Below, piece by piece: positions 8,000 through 16,917 of a DNA stretch of 64,000 nucleotides. The translations under genes and the position numbers were made by a program. Numbering within the stretch: position 1 is the stretch's first letter; the number at the start of each line of letters is the position of its first letter. Below the pieces are notes generated by a model. It saw nothing but the letters and a program-made list of their open reading frames with translations. It searched no databases and was not told the origin of the DNA. This DNA comes from Kribbella jiaozuonensis (GTDB lineage Bacteria > Actinomycetota > Actinomycetes > Propionibacteriales > Kribbellaceae), in NCBI RefSeq assembly GCF_005233875.1, contig NZ_SZPZ01000008.1, forward strand, positions 46,167-110,166, in the 5' to 3' direction.

Positions 8000-9192
8000 C
8001 GCCTGACCTTGCGGCAATCTTCCGCGCTGAGCACGGGCGGGCGGTTGCTGTGTTGGCGCGGGTGTTCGGGGATCTGGAAATTGCCGAGGACGCCGTACAG
8101 GACGCGTTTGCGACGGCGGTGGAGAAGTGGCCGGAGAGCGGCGTACCGCCGAGTCCTGCGGGGTGGATCATCACGACCGCGCGGAACCGGGCGATCGATC
8201 GGCTGCGGCGGGAGTCGGCGCGGCCCGACAAACAGGCCGAGGCGGCGCTGCTGCATGCCGAGGGCGAGCCGGAGGAGGTGGGCGCTGTGTACGACGACCG
8301 GCTCCGGCTGATCTTCACCTGCTGCCACCCCGCCCTCGCGCTGAATGTCCGTGTCGCGCTCACGCTCCGCATGCTCGGCGGCCTCACCACGACCGAGATC
8401 GCGCATGCGTTCCTGGTTCCTGAGCCGACGATGGCGCAACGGCTGGTCCGCGCGAAGGCGAAGATCCGCGCGGCGGGCATCCCGTACCGCGTCCCGTACG
8501 AGGCGGATCTGCCGGAGCGGGTGCGCGGCGTACTCGCCGTCGTCTATCTGATCTTCAACGAGGGGTACGCCGCGTCGTCCGGCGAGTCGCTGGTCCGCGA
8601 CGAGCTCGCACTCGAGGCGATCCGCCTGGGCCGCCTCCTCGTCGAACTCATGCCCGACGAACCCGAGGCCGTCGGCCTACTCGCCCTGATGCTCCTCCAA
8701 CACTCCCGCCGCCCCGCGCGGGTCGGTCCGGACGGCGCCCTGATCCGCCTACCCGACCAGAACCGGGCCCTGTGGGACCGCGAGCTGATCACCGAGGGCC
8801 AGACCCTGGTCCGCCACTGCCTCCGCCGCAACCACCCCGGCCCGTACCAACTCCAAGCAGCCATCAACGCCGTCCACGCCGACGCCCCCACCCCCGACTC
8901 CACCGACTGGCGCCAGATAATCCACCTCTACGACCACCTGCTGACGGTTGAGCCGTCCCCCGTGATCGCCCTCAACCGCGCGGTCGCGGTAGCCGAGGTC
9001 GAAGGTCCGTCTGCCGCGCTGACGCTGGTCGACGCGCTCCCGCTCGACACTTACTACCTCTTCCACGCGATCCGCGCCGACCTCCTCACCCAACTCGCCC
9101 GCACGACCGAGGCCCACCAGGCGTACAACCGCGCCCTCTCCCTAACCCCCAACGAAGCCGAACAAAACTTCCTCCGCACCCGCCTGCAGTAG
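7996..9192 (+). CDS. ECF42-type RNA polymerase sigma factor with C-terminal TPR-like extension
   Basis: The 398-aa protein has sigma region 2 (FGDLEIAEDAVQDAFATAVE, then AGWIITTARNRAIDRLRRE) and region 4 (RMLGGLTTTEIAHAFLVPEP) within the first ~190 residues. About 200 helical residues follow, containing HAIRADLLTQLARTTEAHQA, typical of the TPR-like extension of the ECF42 group. No anti-sigma gene is adjacent, as expected, since the extension is thought to control activity. The GTG start overlaps the DGPF stop by four bases. Confidence 0.93.
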   Translation: MTPDLAAIFRAEHGRAVAVLARVFGDLEIAEDAVQDAFATAVEKWPESGVPPSPAGWIITTARNRAIDRLRRESARPDKQAEAALLHAEGEPEEVGAVYDDRLRLIFTCCHPALALNVRVALTLRMLGGLTTTEIAHAFLVPEPTMAQRLVRAKAKIRAAGIPYRVPYEADLPERVRGVLAVVYLIFNEGYAASSGESLVRDELALEAIRLGRLLVELMPDEPEAVGLLALMLLQHSRRPARVGPDGALIRLPDQNRALWDRELITEGQTLVRHCLRRNHPGPYQLQAAINAVHADAPTPDSTDWRQIIHLYDHLLTVEPSPVIALNRAVAVAEVEGPSAALTLVDALPLDTYYLFHAIRADLLTQLARTTEAHQAYNRALSLTPNEAEQNFLRTRLQ

Positions 9193-9226
9193 CCCGCGCA
9201 CCTTCGGCGTTCTGTAGGGTCCACCC

Positions 9227-9985
9227 GTGCGGGGATTTGAGTTGATTTGTGAGGTGGAGCCGCCTACTCGGCCTGATCTGAAGCGGGTTCGGCATCAGAT
9301 TGGGGTGATGAGTCCGATTGCGGACGGGTTCTTGATACCGGACAACCACATCGGGCGGGCGACCGTGTCGAGTGTGGCGGTGGCCAACGAGGTGCAGCTG
9401 ATGGGGGCGCGGGGTATCGCCTGCCTCAACTCGCGGGACCGGAATCTGCTCGGCTTCCGGCGGGACCTGCTGACAGCCGCGGCGTACGGCGTGGAGCAGT
9501 TCCTGTTCGTCCACGGTGACGACCCGGCCGAAGGCGCCCGGACCAGCCAGCTGACGGTACGCCGGATGATCGAGCAGGCGCGCGAGACGTCGTACCCGGG
9601 CTGCAACCCGTTCCAGGTCGGCGCCGCCACCCGCCTGGCGAAGGTCCCGAGCTGGAAGGCCGAGGCTGACTTCCTGTACGTGCAGGTCAGCTACGACCTC
9701 GACGAACTGCTCCGCTGGCGCGAGTCGGTCGAGCTCGACATCCCGGTGTACGCCGGCGTGATGGTGCTCGCCTCCGCGAAGATGGCCCACAACCTCGCCG
9801 CGCTTCCCCAGCTCACCATCCCGGACGAACTGATCGAGGCAGTGGAGCGGGACCGCGACGCCGGCGTCGACCATGCCTGCGAGCAAATCCTCAAGATCCG
9901 TGACTCAGGCGCCTTCGACGGCGTTCACCTGATACCTGTCAGCCGCTACCGCCAGGTGGCCGCCCGCCTCGAACGCGAGCTGTAA
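9227..9985 (+). CDS. methylenetetrahydrofolate reductase-like protein
   Basis: The 252-aa TIM-barrel protein resembles the MTHFR family (FELICEVEPPTRPDL at the N-terminus where the family has its EFFPP motif; FVHGDDP; SYPGCNPFQVGAATR; ADFLYVQVSYD). It is shorter than standard MetF (about 290-310 residues), so it may be a paralogue rather than the housekeeping enzyme. A TAGGGT box ends six bases before the GTG start, so its mRNA is probably leaderless. It sits directly upstream of nuoI in the same direction with a 47-base gap. Confidence 0.75.
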   Translation: MRGFELICEVEPPTRPDLKRVRHQIGVMSPIADGFLIPDNHIGRATVSSVAVANEVQLMGARGIACLNSRDRNLLGFRRDLLTAAAYGVEQFLFVHGDDPAEGARTSQLTVRRMIEQARETSYPGCNPFQVGAATRLAKVPSWKAEADFLYVQVSYDLDELLRWRESVELDIPVYAGVMVLASAKMAHNLAALPQLTIPDELIEAVERDRDAGVDHACEQILKIRDSGAFDGVHLIPVSRYRQVAARLEREL

Positions 9986-10032
9986 AGGCGGCAGATCAGC
10001 TAATGTCCTGCTAAGGAGACGGGAGGTGGAGC

Positions 10033-10515
10033 GTGGGGGTGCCTGGTAAGGGGCTCGTCGAAGGGCTGAAGGTCACCGCGAAGACGCTGGCCCGTCGGTC
10101 CGTCACCGAGCAATATCCGGATGTGCTGCCGGAGCTGCCGCCGCGCAGCCGTGGCGTGATCGCGTTGATGGAGGAGAACTGCACCTCCTGCATGCTGTGC
10201 GCCCGCGAGTGCCCGAGCTGGTGCATCTACATCGACTCGCACACCGAGACCGCGCCGTCGGTCGGTGAGCAGGCGCGCGAGCGCAGCCGGAACGTGCTGG
10301 ACCGGTTCGCGATCGACTTCAGCCTCTGCATGTACTGCGGGATCTGCATCGAGGCCTGCCCGTTCGACGCGTTGTTCTGGTCGCCGGAGTTCGAGTACGC
10401 CGAGACCGACCTGCGCAACCTGACCCACGAGAAGGACCGCCTCCGCGACTGGATGTGGACCGTCCCCGCACCACAACCCATCGACCCCGGCCCGGCGACC
10501 GAGGACGAGGCGTGA
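10033..10515 (+). CDS. nuoI: NADH-quinone oxidoreductase subunit I
   Basis: The 160-aa ferredoxin-type subunit has two complete 4Fe-4S motifs, CTSCMLCARECP (Cys 50, 53, 56, 60) and CMYCGICIEACP (Cys 99, 102, 105, 109), which carry clusters N6a and N6b toward the quinone site. The GTG start follows GGGAGG with a good gap. It is the first of six overlapping genes nuoIJKLMN. Confidence 0.95.
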   Translation: MGVPGKGLVEGLKVTAKTLARRSVTEQYPDVLPELPPRSRGVIALMEENCTSCMLCARECPSWCIYIDSHTETAPSVGEQARERSRNVLDRFAIDFSLCMYCGICIEACPFDALFWSPEFEYAETDLRNLTHEKDRLRDWMWTVPAPQPIDPGPATEDEA

Positions 10516-11006
10516 CGACATTCCTCTTCAGCGTTGCGGGCGCGGTGGCCCTCATCGCCTCCGTCCTGGTTGTGACGTCCCAGCGGATCGTGCACGCCGC
10601 GCTCTGGCTGGTCGTTGCGCTCGGCGCGATCGCCGGCTGCTTCGGCGTACTGCATGCCGAGTTCGTCGCGCTGGTGCAGATCCTGGTGTACGTCGGCGCG
10701 ATCGTCGTACTCGTGCTGTTCTCCCTGATGTTGACCAAAGCGCCGACCAACCCGCTGCCCAGCCTGACCACCGGCCGCAGTCCGTTCGCCGCCGTCGTCG
10801 CCGGTGTGCTCGCGGTACTCCTCGGCACCGGCGTGGTTCTTGCCTTTGGCAACGAGAAGATCAAGCCGGTCGCGGACGGATCCGCACAGGCCGTGGGTAC
10901 GCAGGTCTTCAAGACCTGGGTGCTGCCGTTCGAAGTTCTCTCGGTTCTCCTGCTGGCCGCGCTGATCGGCGCGATCGCCCTGTCCCAGCGGAAGAAGGAG
11001 GACTGA
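10512..11006 (+). CDS. nuoJ: NADH-quinone oxidoreductase subunit J
   Basis: The 164-aa membrane subunit of the complex I pumping arm has about five predicted membrane helices and the conserved LVQILVYVGAIVVLVLFSLML segment, whose key part is the VYVGAIVVL pi-bulge helix. GTG at 10512 overlaps the nuoI stop by four bases; a longer upstream frame overlaps nuoI and is spurious. Confidence 0.94.
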   Translation: MTTFLFSVAGAVALIASVLVVTSQRIVHAALWLVVALGAIAGCFGVLHAEFVALVQILVYVGAIVVLVLFSLMLTKAPTNPLPSLTTGRSPFAAVVAGVLAVLLGTGVVLAFGNEKIKPVADGSAQAVGTQVFKTWVLPFEVLSVLLLAALIGAIALSQRKKED

Positions 11007-11007
11007 C

Positions 11008-11337
11008 GTGCCGTTGATCCTCCCGCTGCTGCTGGCCGTCGCGCTGTTCTGCATCGGGGTGTACGGCGTTCTCGCGCGCCGCAACCTGATCACCCTGCTG
11101 ATGTCGTTCGAGCTGATGCTGAACGCGGTCAACCTCAACCTGGTCGCGTTCGACGCGTGGCGGATCAACGAGGCCACCGGTCAGACGCTGGCGGTCTTCG
11201 TGATCACGCTGGCCGCGGCCGAGATCGGTCTCGGGCTGGCGATCGTGCTGCTGCTGTTCCGCGGCCAGGGCCACGTCGACGCAGATGCCGCACGTGACCT
11301 GGCAGAACAAGTGGTGGAAGAGGAGCGAGCCACGTGA
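11008..11337 (+). CDS. nuoK: NADH-quinone oxidoreductase subunit K
   Basis: The 109-aa three-helix subunit has the family core GVYGVLARRNLITLLMSFEL and LNAVNLNLVAF with two membrane-embedded glutamates (SFELMLNAVN and AAAEIGLGLAI). The GTG start follows GGAGGAC with one base after the nuoJ stop. Confidence 0.95.
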   Translation: MPLILPLLLAVALFCIGVYGVLARRNLITLLMSFELMLNAVNLNLVAFDAWRINEATGQTLAVFVITLAAAEIGLGLAIVLLLFRGQGHVDADAARDLAEQVVEEERAT

Positions 11338-13100
11338 TCGCCACCGCCTGGCGGGTGGTCGGCGTCGGCTTCTCGCTCCTCGTCGTGCTGGCCGCGGCCC
11401 TCCTGTACGGCGTTGACCCGCAGCAGACCATGGCCGGCGGAGCCATGATCGGCGAGGACTTCTGGTTCTCGTACGAGTTCCGCACCGACGGCCTGACCGT
11501 ACTCATGCTCGCCGTCGTCGGGGTCGTGTCCGCCTGCGTCCAGATCTACTCGATCGGGTACGTCCGCGAGCGCATCGCGTCGTACACGGCTCTCGTCACG
11601 CTGTTCACCGCGGCGATGGTGACGGTGGTGATCTCGGACAACCTGTTCCTCCTGCTGATCGGTTGGGAGGTGATGGGCGCCTGCTCGTACCTGCTGATCG
11701 GTCACTACTGGGAGCGCCGCGACGCGCGGGCCGGTGCGATGAAGGCGTTCCTGATGACCCGGCTCGGCGACGTCGGGTTTCTGTTCGGGATCTTCGTGCT
11801 GGGCGTCGGGTACCACAGCTTCCGGATCTCCGAGCTCGGCACCAGCCCGATCGAGCCGCACACGTTGACGATCGGCACGATCCTGCTGCTGGTCGGCGTC
11901 ATCGGCAAGTCCGCGCAGGTCCCGCTGCAGACCTGGCTCCCCGACGCGATGCCCGGCCCGAGCCCGGTCAGTGCCCTGATCCACGCGGCGACGATGGTTG
12001 CCGCTGGTGTCTTCCTGATCGCCCGGCTGTACAACGTCTTCGTCGAGGCCCAGACCACGCTGACGGTGCTGGCCGTCGTTGCCTGCGTGACGATGCTGTT
12101 CGCAGCGTCCTGCGCGATGGCGGCGGTGGAAGTGAAGCGGGTGCTCGCCTGGTCGACCGTGAGCCAGTTGGCGATCATGTTCGCCGGGCTGTCGCTCGGT
12201 ACGCACGACGGTCGCCGCGCGGCGCTCTTCCACCTGCTGACGCACGCGGCGTTCAAGGGTCTGCTCTTCCTCTGCGCCGGCGTGCTCCTGCATCAGGTCG
12301 GCAGCGCGGCGTTCGTCGTACTGCGCCGTTACACCCGCCGCGGCGCTTCGCGGAAGCAGTTGCGGGTGACGTTCGTGACGATGACGATCGGGCTCGCCGC
12401 GCTGGCCGGCGTACCTGGGTTCGCAGGCTTCTTCTCGAAGGACTCGGTGGTCGAAGCCGCCTGGGAGCAGGCCCGGGACGGTTCGACGGTGGGCTGGATT
12501 GTGCTCGTGTCGGTTTGCCTGACCGCGGCGATGACTGCGTTCTACTGCGTCCGCCTGTGGCTGTGGGTGTTCTTCCGTACTCCGGCCCTCGCGGGCGCGG
12601 TCGGCGCGTTCGAAGGCGATGACCCGATGGCGGATCTCGACGAGCCGGACGCGAACAAGCTGCGCGACGGTTCGTGGGTGATGCTCACGCCGATGGTGCT
12701 GCTGGCCGTCGGCGCGATCGGGCTGGGCTACACGGACGGCGTGCACCTCAACTGGGCGATCGCCGCCATCACGACCGTGCTCGCATTGCTCGGCGGCCTC
12801 GCGGCGTACTCGCTCTGGCATCGGGGCGCTGATCCGCGACCGGTCGTGCTGGAGCGCGAGTACGGCGTGGATCCGGCGTACCAGCGGCTCTTCGTCGTAC
12901 CGGTGCAATGGCTGGCAAAGCTCGCGGTCGGCAACGATCGGGATGTCATCGGCGCTTACGTACGGGCGACCGGACGCGCCGGCGTGCTGGCTTCGCAGGG
13001 GTTCCGGAAGCTGCAGACGGGGAACGTGCAGACGTACCTGACCGCGGCCGTGATCGGTGCAGTCGCGCTCGCGATCCTGGCGGGGGTGATCGGCTCGTGA
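11334..13100 (+). CDS. nuoL: NADH-quinone oxidoreductase subunit L
   Basis: The 588-aa antiporter-like proton channel has the family helices including LLIGWEVMGACSYLLIGHYW (essential Glu in WE), KSAQVPLQTWLPDAMPGPSP (lysine of the half-channel) and SALIHAATMVAAGVFLIARL. It is slightly shorter than Escherichia coli NuoL (about 610 aa). GTG at 11334 overlaps nuoK by four bases. Confidence 0.95.
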   Translation: MIATAWRVVGVGFSLLVVLAAALLYGVDPQQTMAGGAMIGEDFWFSYEFRTDGLTVLMLAVVGVVSACVQIYSIGYVRERIASYTALVTLFTAAMVTVVISDNLFLLLIGWEVMGACSYLLIGHYWERRDARAGAMKAFLMTRLGDVGFLFGIFVLGVGYHSFRISELGTSPIEPHTLTIGTILLLVGVIGKSAQVPLQTWLPDAMPGPSPVSALIHAATMVAAGVFLIARLYNVFVEAQTTLTVLAVVACVTMLFAASCAMAAVEVKRVLAWSTVSQLAIMFAGLSLGTHDGRRAALFHLLTHAAFKGLLFLCAGVLLHQVGSAAFVVLRRYTRRGASRKQLRVTFVTMTIGLAALAGVPGFAGFFSKDSVVEAAWEQARDGSTVGWIVLVSVCLTAAMTAFYCVRLWLWVFFRTPALAGAVGAFEGDDPMADLDEPDANKLRDGSWVMLTPMVLLAVGAIGLGYTDGVHLNWAIAAITTVLALLGGLAAYSLWHRGADPRPVVLEREYGVDPAYQRLFVVPVQWLAKLAVGNDRDVIGAYVRATGRAGVLASQGFRKLQTGNVQTYLTAAVIGAVALAILAGVIGS

Positions 13101-14644
13101 GGGACTCGTTGCTGATCGCCCTGATCGCGGTACCGACGCTGACCGCTGTGGTGCTGTGGGCGCTGCCCGTGGTGACTGCCGATCGCATCGCGGCGCTCGT
13201 CGGGACGATCGTGTCCGGGGTCCTGCTGGTCGCGTCGATCGTCCTGTGGTGGGACATGCGGCGGCCGCACTGCCCGTGTACAGCTGAAGCCGTCTTCGGC
13301 CCGCTGCCAAGGACGGTGCCCGGCAAGCTGACGCCGTACGTCGACATCAACACGCCATGGATCCCGTCGCTCGATGTGCGCTTCCACCTCGCCGTCGACA
13401 CGATCTCGATCCCGCTGATCGCGTTGACGACGCTGCTCGTCTTCCTCTGCTGCGTTTACTCGCTGAAGATCACCCCACGCATCGGTCGGACCCGCTCGCT
13501 GATCGCGTTGCTGCTCGTGATCGAGACCGGCGTGATCGGCACCTTCTCCGCCTCCGACCTCGTGCTGTTCTTCGTCTTCTTCGAGATCGTCCTCATCCCG
13601 ATGTGGCTCGTGATCGACATCTGGGGTGACGACCACGACCGGGCCGGGCGTCGGCGCGCGGCGACCACGTTCATCTTGATGACGGTGTTCGGCTCGGCGC
13701 TGATGCTGTTGGGCTTCCTGCTCATCCATCGGCACGCGGGCACGTTCGACCTGGTGTTCCTCGGGCAGCATCCGGTCAAGGGCGGGCACGGCGTTCCGCT
13801 GGCCGCCGCGATCCTGATCGCCGTCGGGCTCGCGGTGAAGATGCCGCTGTGGCCGTTGCACATCTGGTTGCCCGACGCCCATGCCAAGGCGCCGACGGTC
13901 GGCTCGGTGCTGCTGGCCGGCGTACTGCTGAAGCTGGGCAGCTACGGGATGATCCGGATCCTGTTGCCGGTCCTGCCTGACGCGACGGCCACCATCGCGC
14001 CGTACCTGGCCGGGTTCTCGGTTGTCGCCATCATCGCCGGATCGTTGGCCTGCCTGGCGCAGACCGATGTGAAGCGGCTGATCGCGTACTCGAGCGTCGG
14101 GCACATGGGCTTCATCGGGCTCGGCATCGCGACGATGTCGCCGGAGGGACTGAACGGCGCGCTGTACGCGAACCTTGCCCACGGCATCATCACCGGCCTG
14201 CTGTTCTTCCTGGCCGGGGCGATCAAGGACCGGCACGACACCAGCGACCTGCGCGCGATCGGCCGGGCGCTGTACGCGCGGTTGCCGCGGATCAGCGGGC
14301 TGCTCACCTACGCCTGCCTCGCGTCGCTCGGGTTGCCCGGGCTGGCTGGGTTCTGGGGCGAGATGCTGGTCCTGCTCGGTGCGTATCACCCGGCCGATTG
14401 GTTGCCGCGGGCTACTTTCATCGTGCTGATGGTGATCGCCGGGCTGGGCACCGTACTGACCGCCGCGTACTTCCTCCGGCTGATCCGCGAGCTGTGCCAG
14501 GGTGATCCCGCCGAGAATCCGCCGGCCGCGTTCGCCGTCGACCTGAGCCGGATCGAGTTCGTGACGTTCGCGCCGTTGGTCGTGCTCACGGTGTTCCTCG
14601 GTCTGTGGCCCTTCACGTTGCTCAACCAGTGGACGTTCCTATGA
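13097..14644 (+). CDS. nuoM: NADH-quinone oxidoreductase subunit M
   Basis: The 515-aa antiporter-like subunit contains FFVFFEIVLIPMWLVIDIWG, KMPLWPLHIWLPDAHAKAPT and LIAYSSVGHMGFIGLGIAT, the central proton-channel helices of NuoM. GTG at 13097 overlaps the nuoL stop by four bases. An upstream extension in this frame overlaps nuoL and was not used. Confidence 0.95.
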   Translation: MRDSLLIALIAVPTLTAVVLWALPVVTADRIAALVGTIVSGVLLVASIVLWWDMRRPHCPCTAEAVFGPLPRTVPGKLTPYVDINTPWIPSLDVRFHLAVDTISIPLIALTTLLVFLCCVYSLKITPRIGRTRSLIALLLVIETGVIGTFSASDLVLFFVFFEIVLIPMWLVIDIWGDDHDRAGRRRAATTFILMTVFGSALMLLGFLLIHRHAGTFDLVFLGQHPVKGGHGVPLAAAILIAVGLAVKMPLWPLHIWLPDAHAKAPTVGSVLLAGVLLKLGSYGMIRILLPVLPDATATIAPYLAGFSVVAIIAGSLACLAQTDVKRLIAYSSVGHMGFIGLGIATMSPEGLNGALYANLAHGIITGLLFFLAGAIKDRHDTSDLRAIGRALYARLPRISGLLTYACLASLGLPGLAGFWGEMLVLLGAYHPADWLPRATFIVLMVIAGLGTVLTAAYFLRLIRELCQGDPAENPPAAFAVDLSRIEFVTFAPLVVLTVFLGLWPFTLLNQWTFL

Positions 14645-16092
14645 CGCTGACGTGGACCGATTGGCAGGCGATCGCCGTACCGCTGGTGCTGGCGATCGGT
14701 GCGGTTGCGGTGCTGCTGATCGACAGCTTCTGGAAGAGTGCGTCGGCTGAGCTGCGGCATACCGTCGTCACGCTGCTGACGAGTGCGGTGCTGCTGTTCG
14801 GGCTCGTGTTCGTATGGGCGCAGCGGGGCGGGTTCAAGCCTGCCTTCTGCCGGCCGGCGGTCGAGGGGCCGGCGGAGTGCAGCTTCGTGTTCGAGCCGTT
14901 GACGGCCGGGTTGTGGGCGGTGCTGCTGGTCGGCGGGCTCGGTGTGGTGGGCTTGTCGACGTACCGGCTGTTGGCCTCGGATGTTCCGATCGGGGAGTAC
15001 CACTTCCTGCTGCTGAGCGCGCTGACCGGCGCGACCGTGCTGGCCGGCGCGCGGGATCTCGCGACGCTGGTGATCGCGCTCGAGGTGGTGTCGCTGCCGA
15101 GCTTCGCGATGGTCGGACTGCGGCGGGACCGGCGCGGCTCCGAGGGCGCGATGAAGGCGTTCCTGGTGTCGGTGCTGTCGACTGCAGTGATGCTCTTCGG
15201 AGTGTCTTATCTGTACGGCGTGACCGGCTCGCTGTACCTGACCACGATCGCGAACCGGCTGACCGGTCTCGACCCTGACCTCGGGCGGGTGGCGTTCGCG
15301 GCCGGGCTGTTCGTGATCGTCGGGTTCGCGTTCAAGATCGCGGCGGTGCCGTTCCACGCCTGGTTGCCGGACACGTACGTCGGGGCGCCGATCGAGGTCA
15401 CCACGTTCCTCGCCGTCGTCTCGAAGTCGGCCGGGGTCGCCGGGCTGCTCGTGCTGGTGACGGCCGGGATCGCGCCGGACGGCTCGCATCTGCGCACGGT
15501 GATCGCGATCCTCGCGGCGCTGACGATGACGGTCGGCAACCTCGCCGCGCTGCGTCAGGTCGAGGCGGTCCGGCTCCTCGCGTGGTCGTCGATCGGCCAG
15601 GTCGGCTTCCTGCTCGCGCCGTTGGCGGTCGGCGATGCGCAGGCGGTCGTCGGGTACTTGGCGGCGTACGTCGTGGTCACGCTCGGCGCGTTCGGGGCGG
15701 TCGCCGTCGTCCAGCGCCACCGCCCCGGCGGGCTGCTGACCGACTACCGCGGCATGGTCCGCTCCGAGCCCGGTCTCGCCGCGGCGCTGATCTTCTTCCT
15801 GGTTGTCCTGGCCGGTTTGCCGCCGGGTCTCGCGGGCCTGTTCACCAAGTTCGCCGCCTTCCAGGCCGTCATCGACGCACACCTCGGCTGGCTGGCGATC
15901 GTGATGGCCCTCAACGTGATGATCGGCCTGGCCGTCTACCTCCGCTGGATCGCCGAACTCTTCCGCCTCCCCGCCGACGACCCGTTCTCGGTAGACATCG
16001 AAACCCCCGCCGTCGCCATGATCTCCCTCTTCGCCGCCCTCACCGCCGTAGTCTCAGTCCTCCCCAGCATCCTGTTCGCCCTGGCCACCTGA
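14641..16092 (+). CDS. nuoN: NADH-quinone oxidoreductase subunit N
   Basis: The 483-aa antiporter-like subunit has EVVSLPSFAMVGLRRDRRGS, FKIAAVPFHAWLPDTYVGAP and RLLAWSSIGQVGFLLAPLAV. The ATG overlaps the nuoM stop by four bases. It ends the operon. The soluble NADH-oxidising subunits (nuoEFG) and nuoA-D are absent from the window, so this complex must use subunits encoded elsewhere or another electron donor. Confidence 0.95.
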   Translation: MTLTWTDWQAIAVPLVLAIGAVAVLLIDSFWKSASAELRHTVVTLLTSAVLLFGLVFVWAQRGGFKPAFCRPAVEGPAECSFVFEPLTAGLWAVLLVGGLGVVGLSTYRLLASDVPIGEYHFLLLSALTGATVLAGARDLATLVIALEVVSLPSFAMVGLRRDRRGSEGAMKAFLVSVLSTAVMLFGVSYLYGVTGSLYLTTIANRLTGLDPDLGRVAFAAGLFVIVGFAFKIAAVPFHAWLPDTYVGAPIEVTTFLAVVSKSAGVAGLLVLVTAGIAPDGSHLRTVIAILAALTMTVGNLAALRQVEAVRLLAWSSIGQVGFLLAPLAVGDAQAVVGYLAAYVVVTLGAFGAVAVVQRHRPGGLLTDYRGMVRSEPGLAAALIFFLVVLAGLPPGLAGLFTKFAAFQAVIDAHLGWLAIVMALNVMIGLAVYLRWIAELFRLPADDPFSVDIETPAVAMISLFAALTAVVSVLPSILFALAT

Positions 16093-16110
16093 CCGGCTAA
16101 CCTTCGGCGG

Positions 16111-16917
16111 GTGAGCGCGCGACTTCTGGTAGTTCTGTTGGCGCTGGGGGCCCTGGTGGGATGCGGAAGTTCGGGCACGTCCGCGAGCCGCCCGACACCA
16201 GTGCAGGTCGAGTCCGTTCCGGCGACGCCGGTGGCGCGGACCTCCACCCCGGCGATTGCTCCTGCGGCGAAGGACGGGCAGAACTACAAGGCCTGTGCCG
16301 ACGGCAACTGCGAGGTGCTGATCCGCGGCTCCGCCGTGATCGCCGTCTACACCGTGCTGTTCACCTTCACCGTCGCCGAAGGCTCCTTCGACGAACGCGG
16401 TGGCGGCGGCTTCCTGCACGTGTCAGGTATCGGCGGTCCCGCCCCTTTGGGCGGCTTCACAGGTGCCGAGCCCGCTCTCGAGGTGACGTTCCACGAAGGT
16501 GACACAGCTGTCGTGGCGATCCGCACGATCGGCACTCCAACACCCACGCGATTCCGTACGCCGATCGCGATCGCGACCGCGTCGCCCCGGCGCACGACCC
16601 CGCCGCCCACCAAGCTGCCGATCTATCAACCGGCCGACGGTACGAACTACGAGGCCTGCCGCGACGGCCACTGCGAGGTCCTGCTGCACCGGTCCGCGAA
16701 GATCACCATCGGCAACCTGCCCTTCGACTTCACCGTCACGAACGGTGCTGTGCACATGCTGTCGTGCAGGCAGGACAACCCGCTCGACTGCTACGACTTC
16801 CACCTTGACGGCTCGGGCGGAGCAGGCTGGTCGGACGAGCCCGGCGGCGTGATGTACGACGCGAACCTGAAGGCCTACGACGGTGAGGATGCGGTGCTGT
16901 CCGTCACGACGGAGTAG
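16111..16917 (+). CDS. lipoprotein with two tandem copies of one domain
   Basis: The 268-aa protein has a signal peptide ending in the lipobox ALVGC (Cys at about residue 18). It then has two similar domains separated by a Pro/Thr-rich linker: DGQNYKACADGNCEVLIRG and DGTNYEACRDGHCEVLLHR open them, each followed by FTFTV/FDFTV and a beta-rich stretch. The paired Cys in KAC...NC and EAC...HC suggest a local disulfide in each copy. A TAACCT box ends seven bases before the GTG, suggesting a leaderless transcript. Function unknown. Confidence 0.82.
   Translation: MSARLLVVLLALGALVGCGSSGTSASRPTPVQVESVPATPVARTSTPAIAPAAKDGQNYKACADGNCEVLIRGSAVIAVYTVLFTFTVAEGSFDERGGGGFLHVSGIGGPAPLGGFTGAEPALEVTFHEGDTAVVAIRTIGTPTPTRFRTPIAIATASPRRTTPPPTKLPIYQPADGTNYEACRDGHCEVLLHRSAKITIGNLPFDFTVTNGAVHMLSCRQDNPLDCYDFHLDGSGGAGWSDEPGGVMYDANLKAYDGEDAVLSVTTE

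Noticed and set aside
11181..16000. Long minus-strand frames antisense to nuoL, nuoM and nuoN (up to about 709 codons)
   Set aside because: They are high-G+C shadows with arginine/glutamine/histidine-rich nonsense composition, opposite six unambiguous complex I genes.
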